A program made the position numbers and the translations under genes. The notes under the pieces were generated by a model that had not been told where the DNA came from, ran no database searches, and worked only from the letters and a program-made list of their open reading frames with translations. From positions 5,890,001 through 5,954,000 of the forward strand of contig OZ220718.1 of assembly GCA_965116765.1 (NCBI GenBank): 64,000 nt of DNA, read 5' to 3'. Below, piece after piece: positions 29,454 to 38,695 of the stretch (the stretch's first letter is position 1; every line of letters starts with the position of its first letter). The stretch is from JAJEEA01 sp965116765 (GTDB lineage: Bacteria; Acidobacteriota; Vicinamibacteria; Vicinamibacterales; UBA8438).

Positions 29454-31439
29454 GTGCAGAGCGCGCCTGGCACGATGCTGACCGTCCTGAACGACCCGGC
29501 GCGACCGGTGCCGCCCGCGTTCGACCGAGCTGCCGCCGATGCGCGTTATGCGGCCGGCTTCCACGGGCTGGAGCACGACGATCTCGAGCGCTTCCGCTGG
29601 ATGGGCCTGCGGGGCCGCATCGAGATCGAGCCGCGCGAGGAGCCTGGCTTCGCCGAGCTCCGCGTCTGGAGCGGCTTCCACGACCTGCGGCAGCACCTGA
29701 CCGTCGAGACCGTCGGCGGCGCCGAGACGTTCGAGCTTCCCCACGGCTGGTGGACGGTCTCGGTCCCCGTGCCGGCGGGGTGCAGCGCGGTGACCCTGCG
29801 GGCCGACCGCCAGCTGCCGCCCTCGGCGCGCCCCGGCGACGACCGGCAGCTCGCGGTCCGCGTCGCCGCCCCGCGCACCCACCGCGACGCGGCGCGCCAC
29901 CGGATGGTGGCGGGACAGCTGCGCAACGCGATCCTCAACACCCGCGAGGGCCTCGAGGGCCGGGCCGAGCTGGCGTCCACCCCCACCAACCTCGGCATCG
30001 ACATGTACGGCGTCTGCAACGTCAAGCCGCCGTGCGTCTACTGCGACTGGGACTTCGCCAAGGCGCTGGAGAAGGACGACGTCGAGGCGCCGTTCAACCT
30101 CGACACCCTCGGCGACTACGGACCCTTCTTCGAGAACGCGGCGTCGCTCGTGAACTGCTCCATCGGCGAGCCGTTCATGATGAAGGACTTCGACGCCCTC
30201 CTCGACGCGTTCGGCGACGGGAACAAGCTGGTGGAGATGACCACCAACGGTCAGATCCTCACCGACCGGAATATCGGCCGGCTGCTCGGCCGCCGCATCG
30301 AGCTGTACGTCTCGCTCGATGCGGCCACCGCCGCGACCTACGCCAAGCTGCGCAACGACACCTTCGACCGCATCCTCGCCAACCTGCGCCGCCTCATCGC
30401 GGCCAAGGGCGGGCGGGGCGGCCTGCCGCGCATCCACCTCGTCTTCATGCCGATGCGCGTCAACATGCACGAGCTGGACGGGTTCGTGGACCTGTGCGCC
30501 GACCTCGACGCCGACCGGTTCGTGCTGCGGCCGCTGAACGAGATCGGCGACGAGCTCGACTGGACCCGCGCCGGCCACCACTTCGTCTACAGCCGGGAGC
30601 GGCTCGACTTCGACACCCTGGTGCGGCTGAGCGCCCGCGCCGCCGCCCGGTGCCGGCGCCGCGGCGTGCCCTTCTCGAACCAGCTCGACTTCGGTGGCGA
30701 GATGGAGCCGATCTACCGGCGGGCGTTCGACGAGGCGCTGGCCGAGGCGAACGGGCCGCCGGCCGACGCCTCGCCGAACCGCGCGGAGCGCCCGGACCCC
30801 GAGCGTCGATCCGAGGGCGAACCGGCGCCGGCGCCGGCCCGTGTGGAGCCCCCGGACTGCGAGCAACGGTCCGAGGGCGGGGCCGAGCCTGCGTCGGCCC
30901 GCGCGGAGCGCCCGGATGCCGAGAGTCGGCCCGGCGGCGAGCCCGAGCCGCCCCGACCCCTCGCGGGCGCCGCCGCGGCGGCCGTCGAGGACGGCGACGA
31001 CACGCTCGGCGAGGGCAGGCTGCCGGCCTGCCTCGAGCCGTGGAAGAGCCTCTACGTCCTGCGCCGCGGCGTCATGCCCTGCTGCTACGGCGACCGCCCT
31101 CTCGCCCCGATGGGGGAGTACCGCGACACCTGGAACGCTCCGCTCCTCCAGGACATCCGCCGCCACATCGCCCGCGGCGAGTTCCACGCGTACTGCCTGG
31201 GCTCGCAGTCCTGCCCCATCGTGCGGAAGAGCCGCCATGTCCCGGACGCCGGCGGGGCCGCATCGGGCCCGCGCCTGCACGAGACGACCCTCCTCGGGCT
31301 CGCGCGCCAAGCTCGCGCGCTGGGGTTCAAGCCCGCCCTCAAGGCGTTCGACCAGGCGCTGTTGGGCGGAGCGGGGATGGCGCTCTACCGCCGGCTGCGG
31401 CGGATTCCCCACGGCCGGCGGCCGCCGGCGGCGCGCTGA
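29454..31439 (+). CDS. Radical SAM/SPASM-type protein
   Basis: 661 residues from GTG at 29454; an in-frame ATG at 29475 is an equally good start. An N-terminal beta-rich domain (about 1-165) precedes the radical SAM core, whose iron-sulfur motif is YGVCNVKPPCVYCDW near residue 185. That spacing is C-x5-C-x2-C rather than the usual C-x3-C-x2-C. SIGEPFMM and MTTNGQIL are the family strands, and a SPASM-like cysteine set follows (CLEPWKSLYVLRRGVMPCCYG, then CLGSQSC). Between core and SPASM lies a linker made of 20-residue repeats. Substrate is not evident: no peptide or partner gene is adjacent. Iron-sulfur sulfatase maturases and tungsten-cofactor enzymes are distant relatives. Confidence 0.8.
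   Translation: MQSAPGTMLTVLNDPARPVPPAFDRAAADARYAAGFHGLEHDDLERFRWMGLRGRIEIEPREEPGFAELRVWSGFHDLRQHLTVETVGGAETFELPHGWWTVSVPVPAGCSAVTLRADRQLPPSARPGDDRQLAVRVAAPRTHRDAARHRMVAGQLRNAILNTREGLEGRAELASTPTNLGIDMYGVCNVKPPCVYCDWDFAKALEKDDVEAPFNLDTLGDYGPFFENAASLVNCSIGEPFMMKDFDALLDAFGDGNKLVEMTTNGQILTDRNIGRLLGRRIELYVSLDAATAATYAKLRNDTFDRILANLRRLIAAKGGRGGLPRIHLVFMPMRVNMHELDGFVDLCADLDADRFVLRPLNEIGDELDWTRAGHHFVYSRERLDFDTLVRLSARAAARCRRRGVPFSNQLDFGGEMEPIYRRAFDEALAEANGPPADASPNRAERPDPERRSEGEPAPAPARVEPPDCEQRSEGGAEPASARAERPDAESRPGGEPEPPRPLAGAAAAAVEDGDDTLGEGRLPACLEPWKSLYVLRRGVMPCCYGDRPLAPMGEYRDTWNAPLLQDIRRHIARGEFHAYCLGSQSCPIVRKSRHVPDAGGAASGPRLHETTLLGLARQARALGFKPALKAFDQALLGGAGMALYRRLRRIPHGRRPPAAR
30779..30950 (+). repeat. 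60-bp tandem repeat in radical SAM linker
   Basis: Nearly three copies of a 60-bp unit starting CGCGCGGAGCGCCCGGA (30779, about 30839, about 30899). The unit length keeps the frame and encodes 20-residue repeats of the type RAERPDxExRSEGxxxPAPA, a disordered charged linker between the radical SAM core and the C-terminal cysteine-rich part. Confidence 0.8.
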
Positions 31440-31492
31440 CCCGTCTCGGAAGGTGCGGGGCCGCCGCGGAGGTTCACCTCCCGGAGGTCGGC

Positions 31493-32584
31493 TCAGGCGC
31501 GCAGCAGCAGCACTGCGAGCGCGGCGGCCGTCGCGAGCTGCCACCAGAGCTGGGCCTGCTCCCTGACGAGCAGGGTGCCGAGGCCGACGAGCGCGGCGGC
31601 GGCGGCGAGCAGGTACCAGTAGAGCTCGGTGAACGTCTCCTCGCGGTGGGTCGCCTGGGCGCGGCGCTCGACGTCGCCGAGGATCCGGAGCGCGATGTCC
31701 TGCCCGCTGTCGACGCCGAGCTCGTGGTAGGCGCCGTCTCCCGCCTCCGCGATCGCGCGCAGCGACTGCCGGTCGAGGGACGAGTGGATGGGGGCCTCGG
31801 GGGCGTCGTAGGGGCCGGCGGGCAGCTGGGGGATGAGCCCGCCGGCGGTGGTGCCGACGCCGATCGTGTACACGCGGATGCCGCGGTCGCGGGCGAGCTG
31901 GAGCGCGTCGTCCACCTCGCCGCTCCAGGCCTGGCCGTCCGACAGCACGATGAACGCCTTGGCGCTGAGGCGTTCGCCGTGGAGCTGGGCGTCGCGCTCG
32001 AACATCTGCACGCCCCAGTAGATGCCCTCCTCGATGTTGGTGTCCCAGCTCGTGTCGTCCTCGAGGCGGAACGGCGGCTCGTCGCCGAGGTGATCCAGGA
32101 AGAAGAACAGGGCGTTGGGATCGCGGGTCAGCCGCACCTGCGGGGCGGCGCGGTGGGCGAAGAGGGCGAGAGCCACGCGCTGGTCCTGCCAGCCGAGGAG
32201 CTCGGTGAAGGTCCGGATCCACGCCACCGATCGCTGCCAGCGGTCCGGCGCCACGTCGCTCACGCGCATGGACGCCGAGCCGTCCTGCAGGATGATGAAG
32301 TCGGCGCCGGCGCTCCGGGTGACGGGGACCAGCGCCTGGGGGCGCGCGAGCGCGAGGGTCAGGGCCGCGACGGCGAGCAGCAGGCAGAGCTGGAACGAGA
32401 GCCCGCCCGCGAGGGTGAACCGCTCCGGGACCGGCGTCGTCCGGCCGTGCCGCGCCGCGCGGGCGTCGCGCCGGCGCCGCGCGAGCTGCCACAGCCACAG
32501 GACGCCCAACCCCGCCGGCAGCACGAGCAGCCACAGGTACAGCGGATCCTGGAACTGAAGCGCAGGAAGCTGCGTCGGGGCCAC
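31493..32584 (-). CDS. BatB-like VWA-domain membrane protein
   Basis: 363 residues. Two N-terminal membrane helices (YLWLLVLPAGLGVLWLW and CLLLAVAALTLALARP), a von Willebrand A domain with the metal site DGSAS (FIILQDGSASMRVSD) and later FIVLSDGQAWSGEVDDAL, and one or two C-terminal helices. Bat proteins sit in the inner membrane with the VWA domain in the periplasm and are linked to stress or oxygen tolerance; their biochemistry is unsettled. Last gene of a four-gene minus-strand operon, 28 bp after the TPR-like gene. Confidence 0.82.
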   Translation of the reverse strand: MAPTQLPALQFQDPLYLWLLVLPAGLGVLWLWQLARRRRDARAARHGRTTPVPERFTLAGGLSFQLCLLLAVAALTLALARPQALVPVTRSAGADFIILQDGSASMRVSDVAPDRWQRSVAWIRTFTELLGWQDQRVALALFAHRAAPQVRLTRDPNALFFFLDHLGDEPPFRLEDDTSWDTNIEEGIYWGVQMFERDAQLHGERLSAKAFIVLSDGQAWSGEVDDALQLARDRGIRVYTIGVGTTAGGLIPQLPAGPYDAPEAPIHSSLDRQSLRAIAEAGDGAYHELGVDSGQDIALRILGDVERRAQATHREETFTELYWYLLAAAAALVGLGTLLVREQAQLWWQLATAAALAVLLLRA

Positions 32585-32612
32585 GCTCGGTCCTCGTTTT
32601 CCGCGTCGCGCG

Positions 32613-33302
32613 CTACCCGCGCCGGCGAATCGGGGCGCTCTCGCCGATGGTCGGGTCCTCGGTCTCCTCCGGCTCGACGAAGCGGTCGCGGGGCACGTAG
32701 ATCTGGATGTCCTCCATGTCCGCCTCCTCCGGTTCCGTTCCTTCGTTGCCCGGGACGCTGGGGCGCTGCATCTCGGGCACCGCCCCGCCCGCCGCGATGC
32801 GGGCCCGCAGGCGCACCGTCAGCTCGTAGTTGAACGCGGCGTCGACGTTCGCGTCGTTGCCCTCGATCACGCGCCGGTAGACGCCGATGGCCCGGTCGAG
32901 CGCGCCCAGGGCCATGTCGCGGCTTGCGTCGGGGCGCTGGCCGGCGCGGTAGCGGGCGTTGGCGACGAGCAGCTGCAGGTCGGCGTTGCCCGCGATGCTG
33001 GGGCTGTCGGGCGAGTCGTAGAAGGTGACGACGGGGAGGTAGTCGCCGCGCCAGTAGCGCACCGCGGCCTGCCTCACCGCCACCGTGTCGCGCAGGCCGC
33101 CGAGCAGCCCGGGGATGCGCGCGGTCGTCGCCAGCGACGCCGCGACGCCGTCGTACCCCGCCGCCGCCCCGGCGAGGTCGAGGGTGGCGAGGGCGCGGTC
33201 GGCCGCCGCGAGCCGCCGCTCGAGCCGGCTGCCCGCGAGCAGCGCGAGGGCCGCGCCGGCGAGGAGCAGGGCGGGCACGAGGTAGCGCAGCGCGGTCTTC
33301 AC
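32613..33302 (-). CDS. BatC-like TPR/anchor protein
   Basis: 229 residues, one N-terminal membrane helix (LVPALLLAGAALALLAG), then helical repeats typical of short TPR proteins (ADLQLLVANARYRAGQ, ALGALDRAIGVYRRVIEGNDANVDAAFNYELTVRL). C-terminal tail is acidic and proline rich. GTG at 33302 overlaps the preceding stop codon as GTGA, which decides the start. By position it is the BatC-type partner of the two VWA proteins. Confidence 0.7.
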   Translation of the reverse strand: MKTALRYLVPALLLAGAALALLAGSRLERRLAAADRALATLDLAGAAAGYDGVAASLATTARIPGLLGGLRDTVAVRQAAVRYWRGDYLPVVTFYDSPDSPSIAGNADLQLLVANARYRAGQRPDASRDMALGALDRAIGVYRRVIEGNDANVDAAFNYELTVRLRARIAAGGAVPEMQRPSVPGNEGTEPEEADMEDIQIYVPRDRFVEPEETEDPTIGESAPIRRRG

Positions 33303-34390
33303 GGGAACCTGAACCTGAACGGCTTCACGGCGAGCCCCAGGACCAGGGCCAGGCTCCAAAGGCCCGTCGCCGCGAGCGCGAAGGGCGAAAAGCGCGGCTG
33401 GTGGGCCACGTACTGCGTGACCTCGATCTCTCCCGCCGACAGCTCGTCTATCTCGTGCACCGCCTGCAGGATCGCCGCCTCGTCGGCGGCGGGGTAGAAG
33501 CGGCCGCCGGTCTTCTCGACGGCCAGCTTCCAGGTGATGTCGGGCAGGACGTCGCCGAGCCCCTGGTCGTAGGCGGTCCGGATGAAGTAGACGGGAATCG
33601 AGTTGTCCGCCGCCTCCTGCAGGATGTCGTCGAGCGACTGCCCCTCGTAGACGGCGTGGGTGTCCTGGCCGTCGCTGAACACCACCATCAGGTTGCCCTG
33701 CGCCCGCAGGAAGTCGAAGGTGCGGAAGAGCTGCACGCCGCGGCTGATCGCGCGCATGATCAGGGTCCCGTGGTCGGGGAAGCGGTCGTACTCCTCGGGC
33801 GTCCCGATGAGGCCGATGCTCAGCAGCACGTTCTCGTAGTCGTTGGTGAACGGGGTGACGACGTAGGCCTCGCCCCCGAACTGCACCAGCGACACGAGGT
33901 CGCGGTGCGACCCCTCCATGCGCCGCCGCACGAAGTACTCGGCGGCGGCGGCGTTGGCGAGGAACGTGTTGCCCCAGCCGAGCTGGTCGGTGGCGAACGA
34001 GCTGTCCATGCTGAGCGAGGCGTCGATGAGGATGGCGATGCGGTGCCCCGGGTACGTCGCGCGCTCCTGCACGAGGGCGGTGTGGGGGTCGGCGAGGGCG
34101 ACGGCGAAGAACGGCAGGCCGGCCAGGACCAGCGCGAACGGCGCGTGACGGACCGGCGCGAGGGACGAGCGGCGGGTGATGGCGGCGGGGAGCAGCGTCG
34201 GCAGCACGAGGTGGGTGCGGCCGGCCCGCGCCCGCATCACCGCCCGGGCGAGCAGCGCGGCCAGCGCGAGCAGGGCCAGCACGCCCAGCGCGATCACCGT
34301 CTCGTCGCGCCGGGGCAGGGGCAGGGCGGACAGGGACATCCCGCCCAGCTCGGCCAGCGTGAGCCGCAGGCGCTCGACGACCGTGCTCAC
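33299..34390 (-). CDS. BatA-like VWA-domain membrane protein
   Basis: 363 residues. N-terminal helices around VIALGVLALLALAALLARAV and FALVLAGLPFFAVALADP, VWA metal site in IAILIDASLSMDSSF, then LVSLVQFGGEAYVVTPFTNDY, MVVFSDGQDTHAV, and a C-terminal helix. The start GTG at 34390 overlaps the upstream stop codon (GTGA), the same coupling seen at the next junction. With its neighbours it forms the Bat operon. Confidence 0.82.
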   Translation of the reverse strand: MSTVVERLRLTLAELGGMSLSALPLPRRDETVIALGVLALLALAALLARAVMRARAGRTHLVLPTLLPAAITRRSSLAPVRHAPFALVLAGLPFFAVALADPHTALVQERATYPGHRIAILIDASLSMDSSFATDQLGWGNTFLANAAAAEYFVRRRMEGSHRDLVSLVQFGGEAYVVTPFTNDYENVLLSIGLIGTPEEYDRFPDHGTLIMRAISRGVQLFRTFDFLRAQGNLMVVFSDGQDTHAVYEGQSLDDILQEAADNSIPVYFIRTAYDQGLGDVLPDITWKLAVEKTGGRFYPAADEAAILQAVHEIDELSAGEIEVTQYVAHQPRFSPFALAATGLWSLALVLGLAVKPFRFRFP

Positions 34391-35658
34391 CGTCTCCACG
34401 GTGCTTCCCTCGTCAGGCGGATCCACGCCTGCCGGGCGCCGTCGGCCCAGCGGCCGGCGTGCCGAACCGGCGCGCGGGCGCGCCAGCGCAGTTGGCCGAC
34501 GTGGCCGATGCCGGCGTCCACCGCACGCGTGAGCGCGTCGGGCTCGACGCCGGGAGCCGTCGTCTCGTCGCCGCGCCCGTACCGGAAGGCCGTGAGCAGG
34601 GTCATCGCCCGATGGAGGTTCGTGGCCGCGGGCGTTGCCGCAAGGAGCCAATCGGCGGCGGTGACGCTCGAGGACAGGGCCGCGGTGCGGCGGCCGAGCA
34701 GCCCGTGGCGCACGCGCAGCTGACCGTCGCGAGGCGCTTCGCCGGCGGCCATCGGCGACTGGATGACGGGCCGCCCCAGCGCCACCGCGCTCGCGATGCG
34801 CAGGGCGGCGAGGGCGCGCCCCGCCGCGTCCCGCGTCCAGCCGTTCCCGGCCGCGGCGCCGCGTACCCGGACGAGCTCCTGGAGCGCACGGCGGGCGGCG
34901 AGAGCGGGCGAGAGCCGCTTCTCCGTCACCGTCGCGACGCCCCTGCGGTCGCGGACGACGCGCAGGGCGCCGAGCGCGACGAGGCCGACGGCGGCGACCC
35001 CGAAGAGCGCCGACAGCAGCCCCAGCACGTTGGCCCGCAGCTCGCCCGCCTGCGCGGCCCCGAAGCCGGCCGGGGGCAGGTCGCGGATGTCGTCCACCGC
35101 GTCGGGGACCATCGACAGGAGCCGGATCGATTCGGCCGGCAGGATGTAGGTCAGCTCGCGTCCCGCGAGGGCCGGCCCGTCGCCCACCCGCCGCTCGATG
35201 CGGTACGGCAGGTCGAGGGCGGGGATCTCCACGTCCTCGCCGAAGCCGGTCTCGGCGATGAGGCGCAGGGTGTAGTCGTGCTGCGAGAAACGGTAGGGCC
35301 CGGCCAGGGCGTCGTCGAAGCGCTCGCCGGAGAGCACCTCGAAGGGGGTCGCGTCGATGGTGGCCGGCTCGAGCGCGGCCTCGTCGAGCCGCGTCCGCGC
35401 CGCCTCGGTCTCCACCGTCCGGCAGGTCACGGTCATCGTGAACCGCTCGCCGACGAAGACGGCGTTGCGGTCCACCCGCCGCCAGCACCGCAGCGCGTCG
35501 ACCGCGGTCGCGTCGGCCGGGGCCTCGTCGGCCACGGTCGCCTCGACCGCAGTGTCGCCGGCGCTCGGCTGTGCGGTGGATGCCGGCGCCGCCGGCGCCG
35601 CGGCCAGCGCAAGGCCGATCAGCCAGGGAACGCCCGATCGGAGCATCGTCCGTGTCAT
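34387..35658 (-). CDS. Membrane protein at head of Bat operon, BatD-like position
   Basis: 423 residues. Signal peptide (WLIGLALAAAPAAPAS), a periplasmic beta domain of about 180 residues (RCWRRVDRNAVFVGERFTMTVTC and PYRFSQHDYTLRLIAETGFG), one membrane helix near residue 215 (LGLLSALFGVAAVGLVALGAL), then a cytoplasmic helical part. That layout matches BatD proteins, though sequence similarity to known BatD is weak by eye. It is the first gene of the operon and is translationally coupled to the VWA gene downstream. Confidence 0.65.
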   Translation of the reverse strand: MTRTMLRSGVPWLIGLALAAAPAAPASTAQPSAGDTAVEATVADEAPADATAVDALRCWRRVDRNAVFVGERFTMTVTCRTVETEAARTRLDEAALEPATIDATPFEVLSGERFDDALAGPYRFSQHDYTLRLIAETGFGEDVEIPALDLPYRIERRVGDGPALAGRELTYILPAESIRLLSMVPDAVDDIRDLPPAGFGAAQAGELRANVLGLLSALFGVAAVGLVALGALRVVRDRRGVATVTEKRLSPALAARRALQELVRVRGAAAGNGWTRDAAGRALAALRIASAVALGRPVIQSPMAAGEAPRDGQLRVRHGLLGRRTAALSSSVTAADWLLAATPAATNLHRAMTLLTAFRYGRGDETTAPGVEPDALTRAVDAGIGHVGQLRWRARAPVRHAGRWADGARQAWIRLTREAPWRR

Positions 35659-35819
35659 GAATCTCGTCGACTCCGGTGAACGGTGAATTAGACCACGGAA
35701 CGGGCCGTCGCCGCCGCCTGTCCGCGTCGTTTGAACCGCCCCGGCGACATGCGGTAGGCTGGCCGCCTTGCGTTCCGCGTGGAGCGGCAGCCTTCGCCGC
35801 GCAGTTCGGGAGTCAGACG

Positions 35820-37625
35820 ATGCAGAAGACAGCGCGTGCCTCGGGACCGGAAGCCCGAGGCGACAACGCCGTCCGCGGCCGCCTCATGCTCGGGTTCCTG
35901 CTCGCGGTCGCCGCCACGCCGGCGCCCTCCGCCCTCGCGCAGGCCCCCCCGGAGTTCGTCCCCGTCACCGACGCGATGCTGCAGGCCCCGGCGCCCGACG
36001 ACTGGCTGATGTGGCGGCGCACCCTCGACGGCTGGGGCTACAGCCCGCTGGACCAGATCGACCGGGACAACGTCGGCGAGCTGCGGATGGTGTGGTCGCG
36101 CGCCCTCAGCCCCGGCGGCCGGCAGCAGGGCACGCCGCTCGTCTACGACGGCGTCCTCTACATGCCCAACCCGAGCGACGTCATCCAGGCCATCGACGCC
36201 GCCACCGGTGACCTGCTCTGGGAGTACCGCCGCGACCTCCCCGACGACGCCTGCGAGCGCATCATGCCCGGCGTCTGCACCACCAACCGGAACCTGGCGA
36301 TCTACGACAACCTGATCATCGACACCAGCGTCGACGAGTACGTCTTCGCCCTCGACGCGCGGACCGGCGAGCTGGTCTGGGAGACGCAGGTCCTCGACTA
36401 CACGACCCATCCCGCGAACCAGAGCACGGGGCCCATCGTCGCCAACGGCAAGGTCGTCTCGGGCCGGAGCTGCATGCCGGCGGCGGGGCCCGAGGCCTGC
36501 GTCATCACCGCCCACGACGCGCGGACCGGCGAAGAGCTGTGGCGGCGCCGCACCACCCCCGCCCCCGGCGAGCCCGGCGACGAGACGTGGGGCGGCGTGC
36601 CCGACCGGGACCGCCGGCACGTCGGCACGTGGATGGCCCCGAGCTTCGACCCCGCGCTGAACCTGCTCTACATCGGCACCTCGGTGACCTCTCCGGCCCC
36701 GAAGTTCATGGTGGGGGGCGCCGACCTGACCCACCTCTACCACAACTCGACCCTCGCCCTCGACGCCGACACCGGCGAGATCGTCTGGTACTACCAGCAC
36801 CTGAACGACCACTGGGACCTCGACCACCCCTTCGAGCGGCTGCTCGTCGACACCGTCGTGCGGCCCGACCCGGCCGCGGTGAGCTGGATCAACCCGAGCC
36901 TGCAGCCGGGGCGCGAGCGGCAGGTCATGACCGGCATCCCCGGCAAGACCGGCATCGTCTACACCCTCGACCGCGCCACCGGCGAGTTCCTGTGGGCGAC
37001 CCCCACCGTGGCCCAGAACGTGGTGAGCCGCATCGACGGCGCGACCGGCGCGGTGACCGAGAACCCCGAGGCGGTCTTCCGCGGCTTCGGCCAGGAGGTC
37101 TTCACCTGCCCCACCGCGATGGGCGGCAAGGACTGGGAGGCCGGCGCCTACAGCCCGCGGACCAACACCATGTACATGCCGCTGCGCAACGCCTGCGCCC
37201 GCATGGCCCCCCTCGACGACGGGGGCCGGTCGCTCTACAGCCTCAGCATGCGCAACGAGCTCGCCCCCGGCACCGACCAGCTCGGCGCGGTGTGGGCCAT
37301 CTCGGCCGAGACCGGCGCCGTCGCGTGGACCCACGAGCAGCGCTCCGCCACCATGTCGCTGGCCGCCACCGCCGGCGGCCTCGTGTTCGTCGGCGACACG
37401 AACGGCCGCTTCAAGGCCCTCGACGACGAGACCGGCGACGTGCTGTGGGAGATCAACCTCGGCTCGCCGGTCAGCGGGTTCCCGGTGACCTACGCCGTCG
37501 ACGGCCGCCAGTACGTCGTCGCCGGCACCGGCACCGGCGGCAACGCCTCCCGCTGGAGCGCGATGACCCCGGAGCTGCGCCCCAGCAGCGGCAACAACAT
37601 CTTCGTCTTTGCGCTTCCTGAGTGA
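35820..37625 (+). CDS. PQQ-dependent dehydrogenase (quinoprotein, ADH type)
   Basis: 601 residues; signal peptide LGFLLAVAATPAPSALAQ. Eight-bladed propeller of the alcohol-dehydrogenase type: DDWLMWRRTLDGWGYSPLDQI at the start, blade signatures such as IQAIDAATGDLLWEYRRDLP and TGIVYTLDRATGEFLWATP, and the substrate-site segment HWDLDHPFERLLVD, where the second aspartate corresponds to the catalytic base. The adjacent-cysteine ring of methanol dehydrogenases is not apparent, and there is no fused cytochrome, so electrons must leave through a separate carrier. ATG at 35820 is preferred over upstream in-frame starts because it directly precedes the signal peptide. Divergent from the Bat operon. 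Confidence 0.87.
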   Translation: MQKTARASGPEARGDNAVRGRLMLGFLLAVAATPAPSALAQAPPEFVPVTDAMLQAPAPDDWLMWRRTLDGWGYSPLDQIDRDNVGELRMVWSRALSPGGRQQGTPLVYDGVLYMPNPSDVIQAIDAATGDLLWEYRRDLPDDACERIMPGVCTTNRNLAIYDNLIIDTSVDEYVFALDARTGELVWETQVLDYTTHPANQSTGPIVANGKVVSGRSCMPAAGPEACVITAHDARTGEELWRRRTTPAPGEPGDETWGGVPDRDRRHVGTWMAPSFDPALNLLYIGTSVTSPAPKFMVGGADLTHLYHNSTLALDADTGEIVWYYQHLNDHWDLDHPFERLLVDTVVRPDPAAVSWINPSLQPGRERQVMTGIPGKTGIVYTLDRATGEFLWATPTVAQNVVSRIDGATGAVTENPEAVFRGFGQEVFTCPTAMGGKDWEAGAYSPRTNTMYMPLRNACARMAPLDDGGRSLYSLSMRNELAPGTDQLGAVWAISAETGAVAWTHEQRSATMSLAATAGGLVFVGDTNGRFKALDDETGDVLWEINLGSPVSGFPVTYAVDGRQYVVAGTGTGGNASRWSAMTPELRPSSGNNIFVFALPE

Positions 37626-37954
37626 CCAATGAGCTTCCGTCAGGGTCCAGAGCCATACTGACAGTCACGTAAACTACCGAGTAGTAGCCACTCGTTGCCC
37701 CAAGCCTTGCGATCTGGGGCGGTCAGGGCTTGGCCTGGAATCCGGCCAGTCCGTGGCGGGCGCCGCGAACTCCGGCTCGGTGCCGCCCGGCTCGTCACCC
37801 CTCGCCGAGGCCCGCGAGCTGGCCCTCGCCAACCGCAAACTGGACCGCTCCGGCGGCGACCCGCGCTCGGAGAAGCGCCGTGCTGACGGCGTTTCCACCC
37901 TCGCGAGGCCGCCGATGCCCATGAGCCCGTTGCGGCAAGGGTGATTCTGAGGAG
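37626..37954. other. Intergenic region at island boundary
   Basis: About 330 bp with no supported gene. Around 37656-37700 it contains a patch of lower GC (GTCACGTAAACTACCGAG) that may be the promoter or the edge of the mobile island that follows. Short frames on both strands lack coding character. Confidence 0.4.
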
Positions 37955-38578
37955 ATGCGAGAAGTGAACGTCCCCCACAGATCGAAGCTAGACGCCGCCA
38001 GCATGTTGATTCTTGGGATGGAGGGTCTGCGGCCCGGCGGTGCGGTGCCGGTGTCGAGAGCGGCCGTGCGGGACGCGGGATCTCTCGACGCCGCGGCCGA
38101 CCGACAGCGGATTGGAGCGGCGCTCACGAGTGCCGTCCTCTACGCAGCTGTAGTCGAGTTGGTCGTGAAGCACATCTGGGAGCAGGAGCACAGCAAGACG
38201 GCCCCGTACAGTCACGATGTTCACGGGCTCTTCGAGGCGTTGAGTGCGCAAACACAACATGACGTCGAGGCCCTGTACGACAACTGTTGCGTCCAGTACA
38301 AGGCTGCCGTACAAGCCGGCCAAGCGCAGCACGGTGCTGGAACGGTCGCGGTCGACATGGCGAATCTCGAAGAGGCCCTGCAATGGAACCAAGGCGCTGT
38401 GAAGGACCTCAAGTACGACATGACGCCACGCGGCAAAAGCGTGCCCACTGGCCTATTCTGGAGTTCTCAGATTCTGTGGGTTGTACCCGCCACGTTTCCG
38501 AACTTCGCAATCGAACTGACACGCTGGGCAAACCGGTCGCAACACGAGGCCGACACCCTACTAGACGATATGGAATGA
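37955..38578 (+). CDS. HEPN-like hypothetical protein
   Basis: 207 residues, mostly helical. AVLYAAVVELVVKHIWEQEH followed by YSHDVHGLFEALSAQTQHDVEALYDN resembles the HEPN layout in which two long helices pack around a polar site; YSHD could provide the polar residues but the classic R-x4-6-H motif is not clear. C-terminal ELTRWANRSQHEADTLLDD is another helix. GC and codon use are lower than in the chromosome around it, and it stands directly before an IS110 transposase, so transfer is likely. RNase activity is possible for the fold but unproven. Confidence 0.5.
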   Translation: MREVNVPHRSKLDAASMLILGMEGLRPGGAVPVSRAAVRDAGSLDAAADRQRIGAALTSAVLYAAVVELVVKHIWEQEHSKTAPYSHDVHGLFEALSAQTQHDVEALYDNCCVQYKAAVQAGQAQHGAGTVAVDMANLEEALQWNQGAVKDLKYDMTPRGKSVPTGLFWSSQILWVVPATFPNFAIELTRWANRSQHEADTLLDDME

Positions 38579-38695
38579 CCGGCTCGCTATCGTACCGTCG
38601 TCGTGCGCGAGCAGGCGACAAGGCGGCCGAGGCCGCCTGCGATCGCGGGTTGACACCGAACGCGGCGTCAGAGCCGCAGACGAAAGGAGCCGGTC

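Noticed and set aside
37753..37944. Small plus-strand gene between the quinoprotein and the HEPN-like gene
   Set aside because: Several equally short frames exist on both strands in this spacer and none has a ribosome site or recognisable product.
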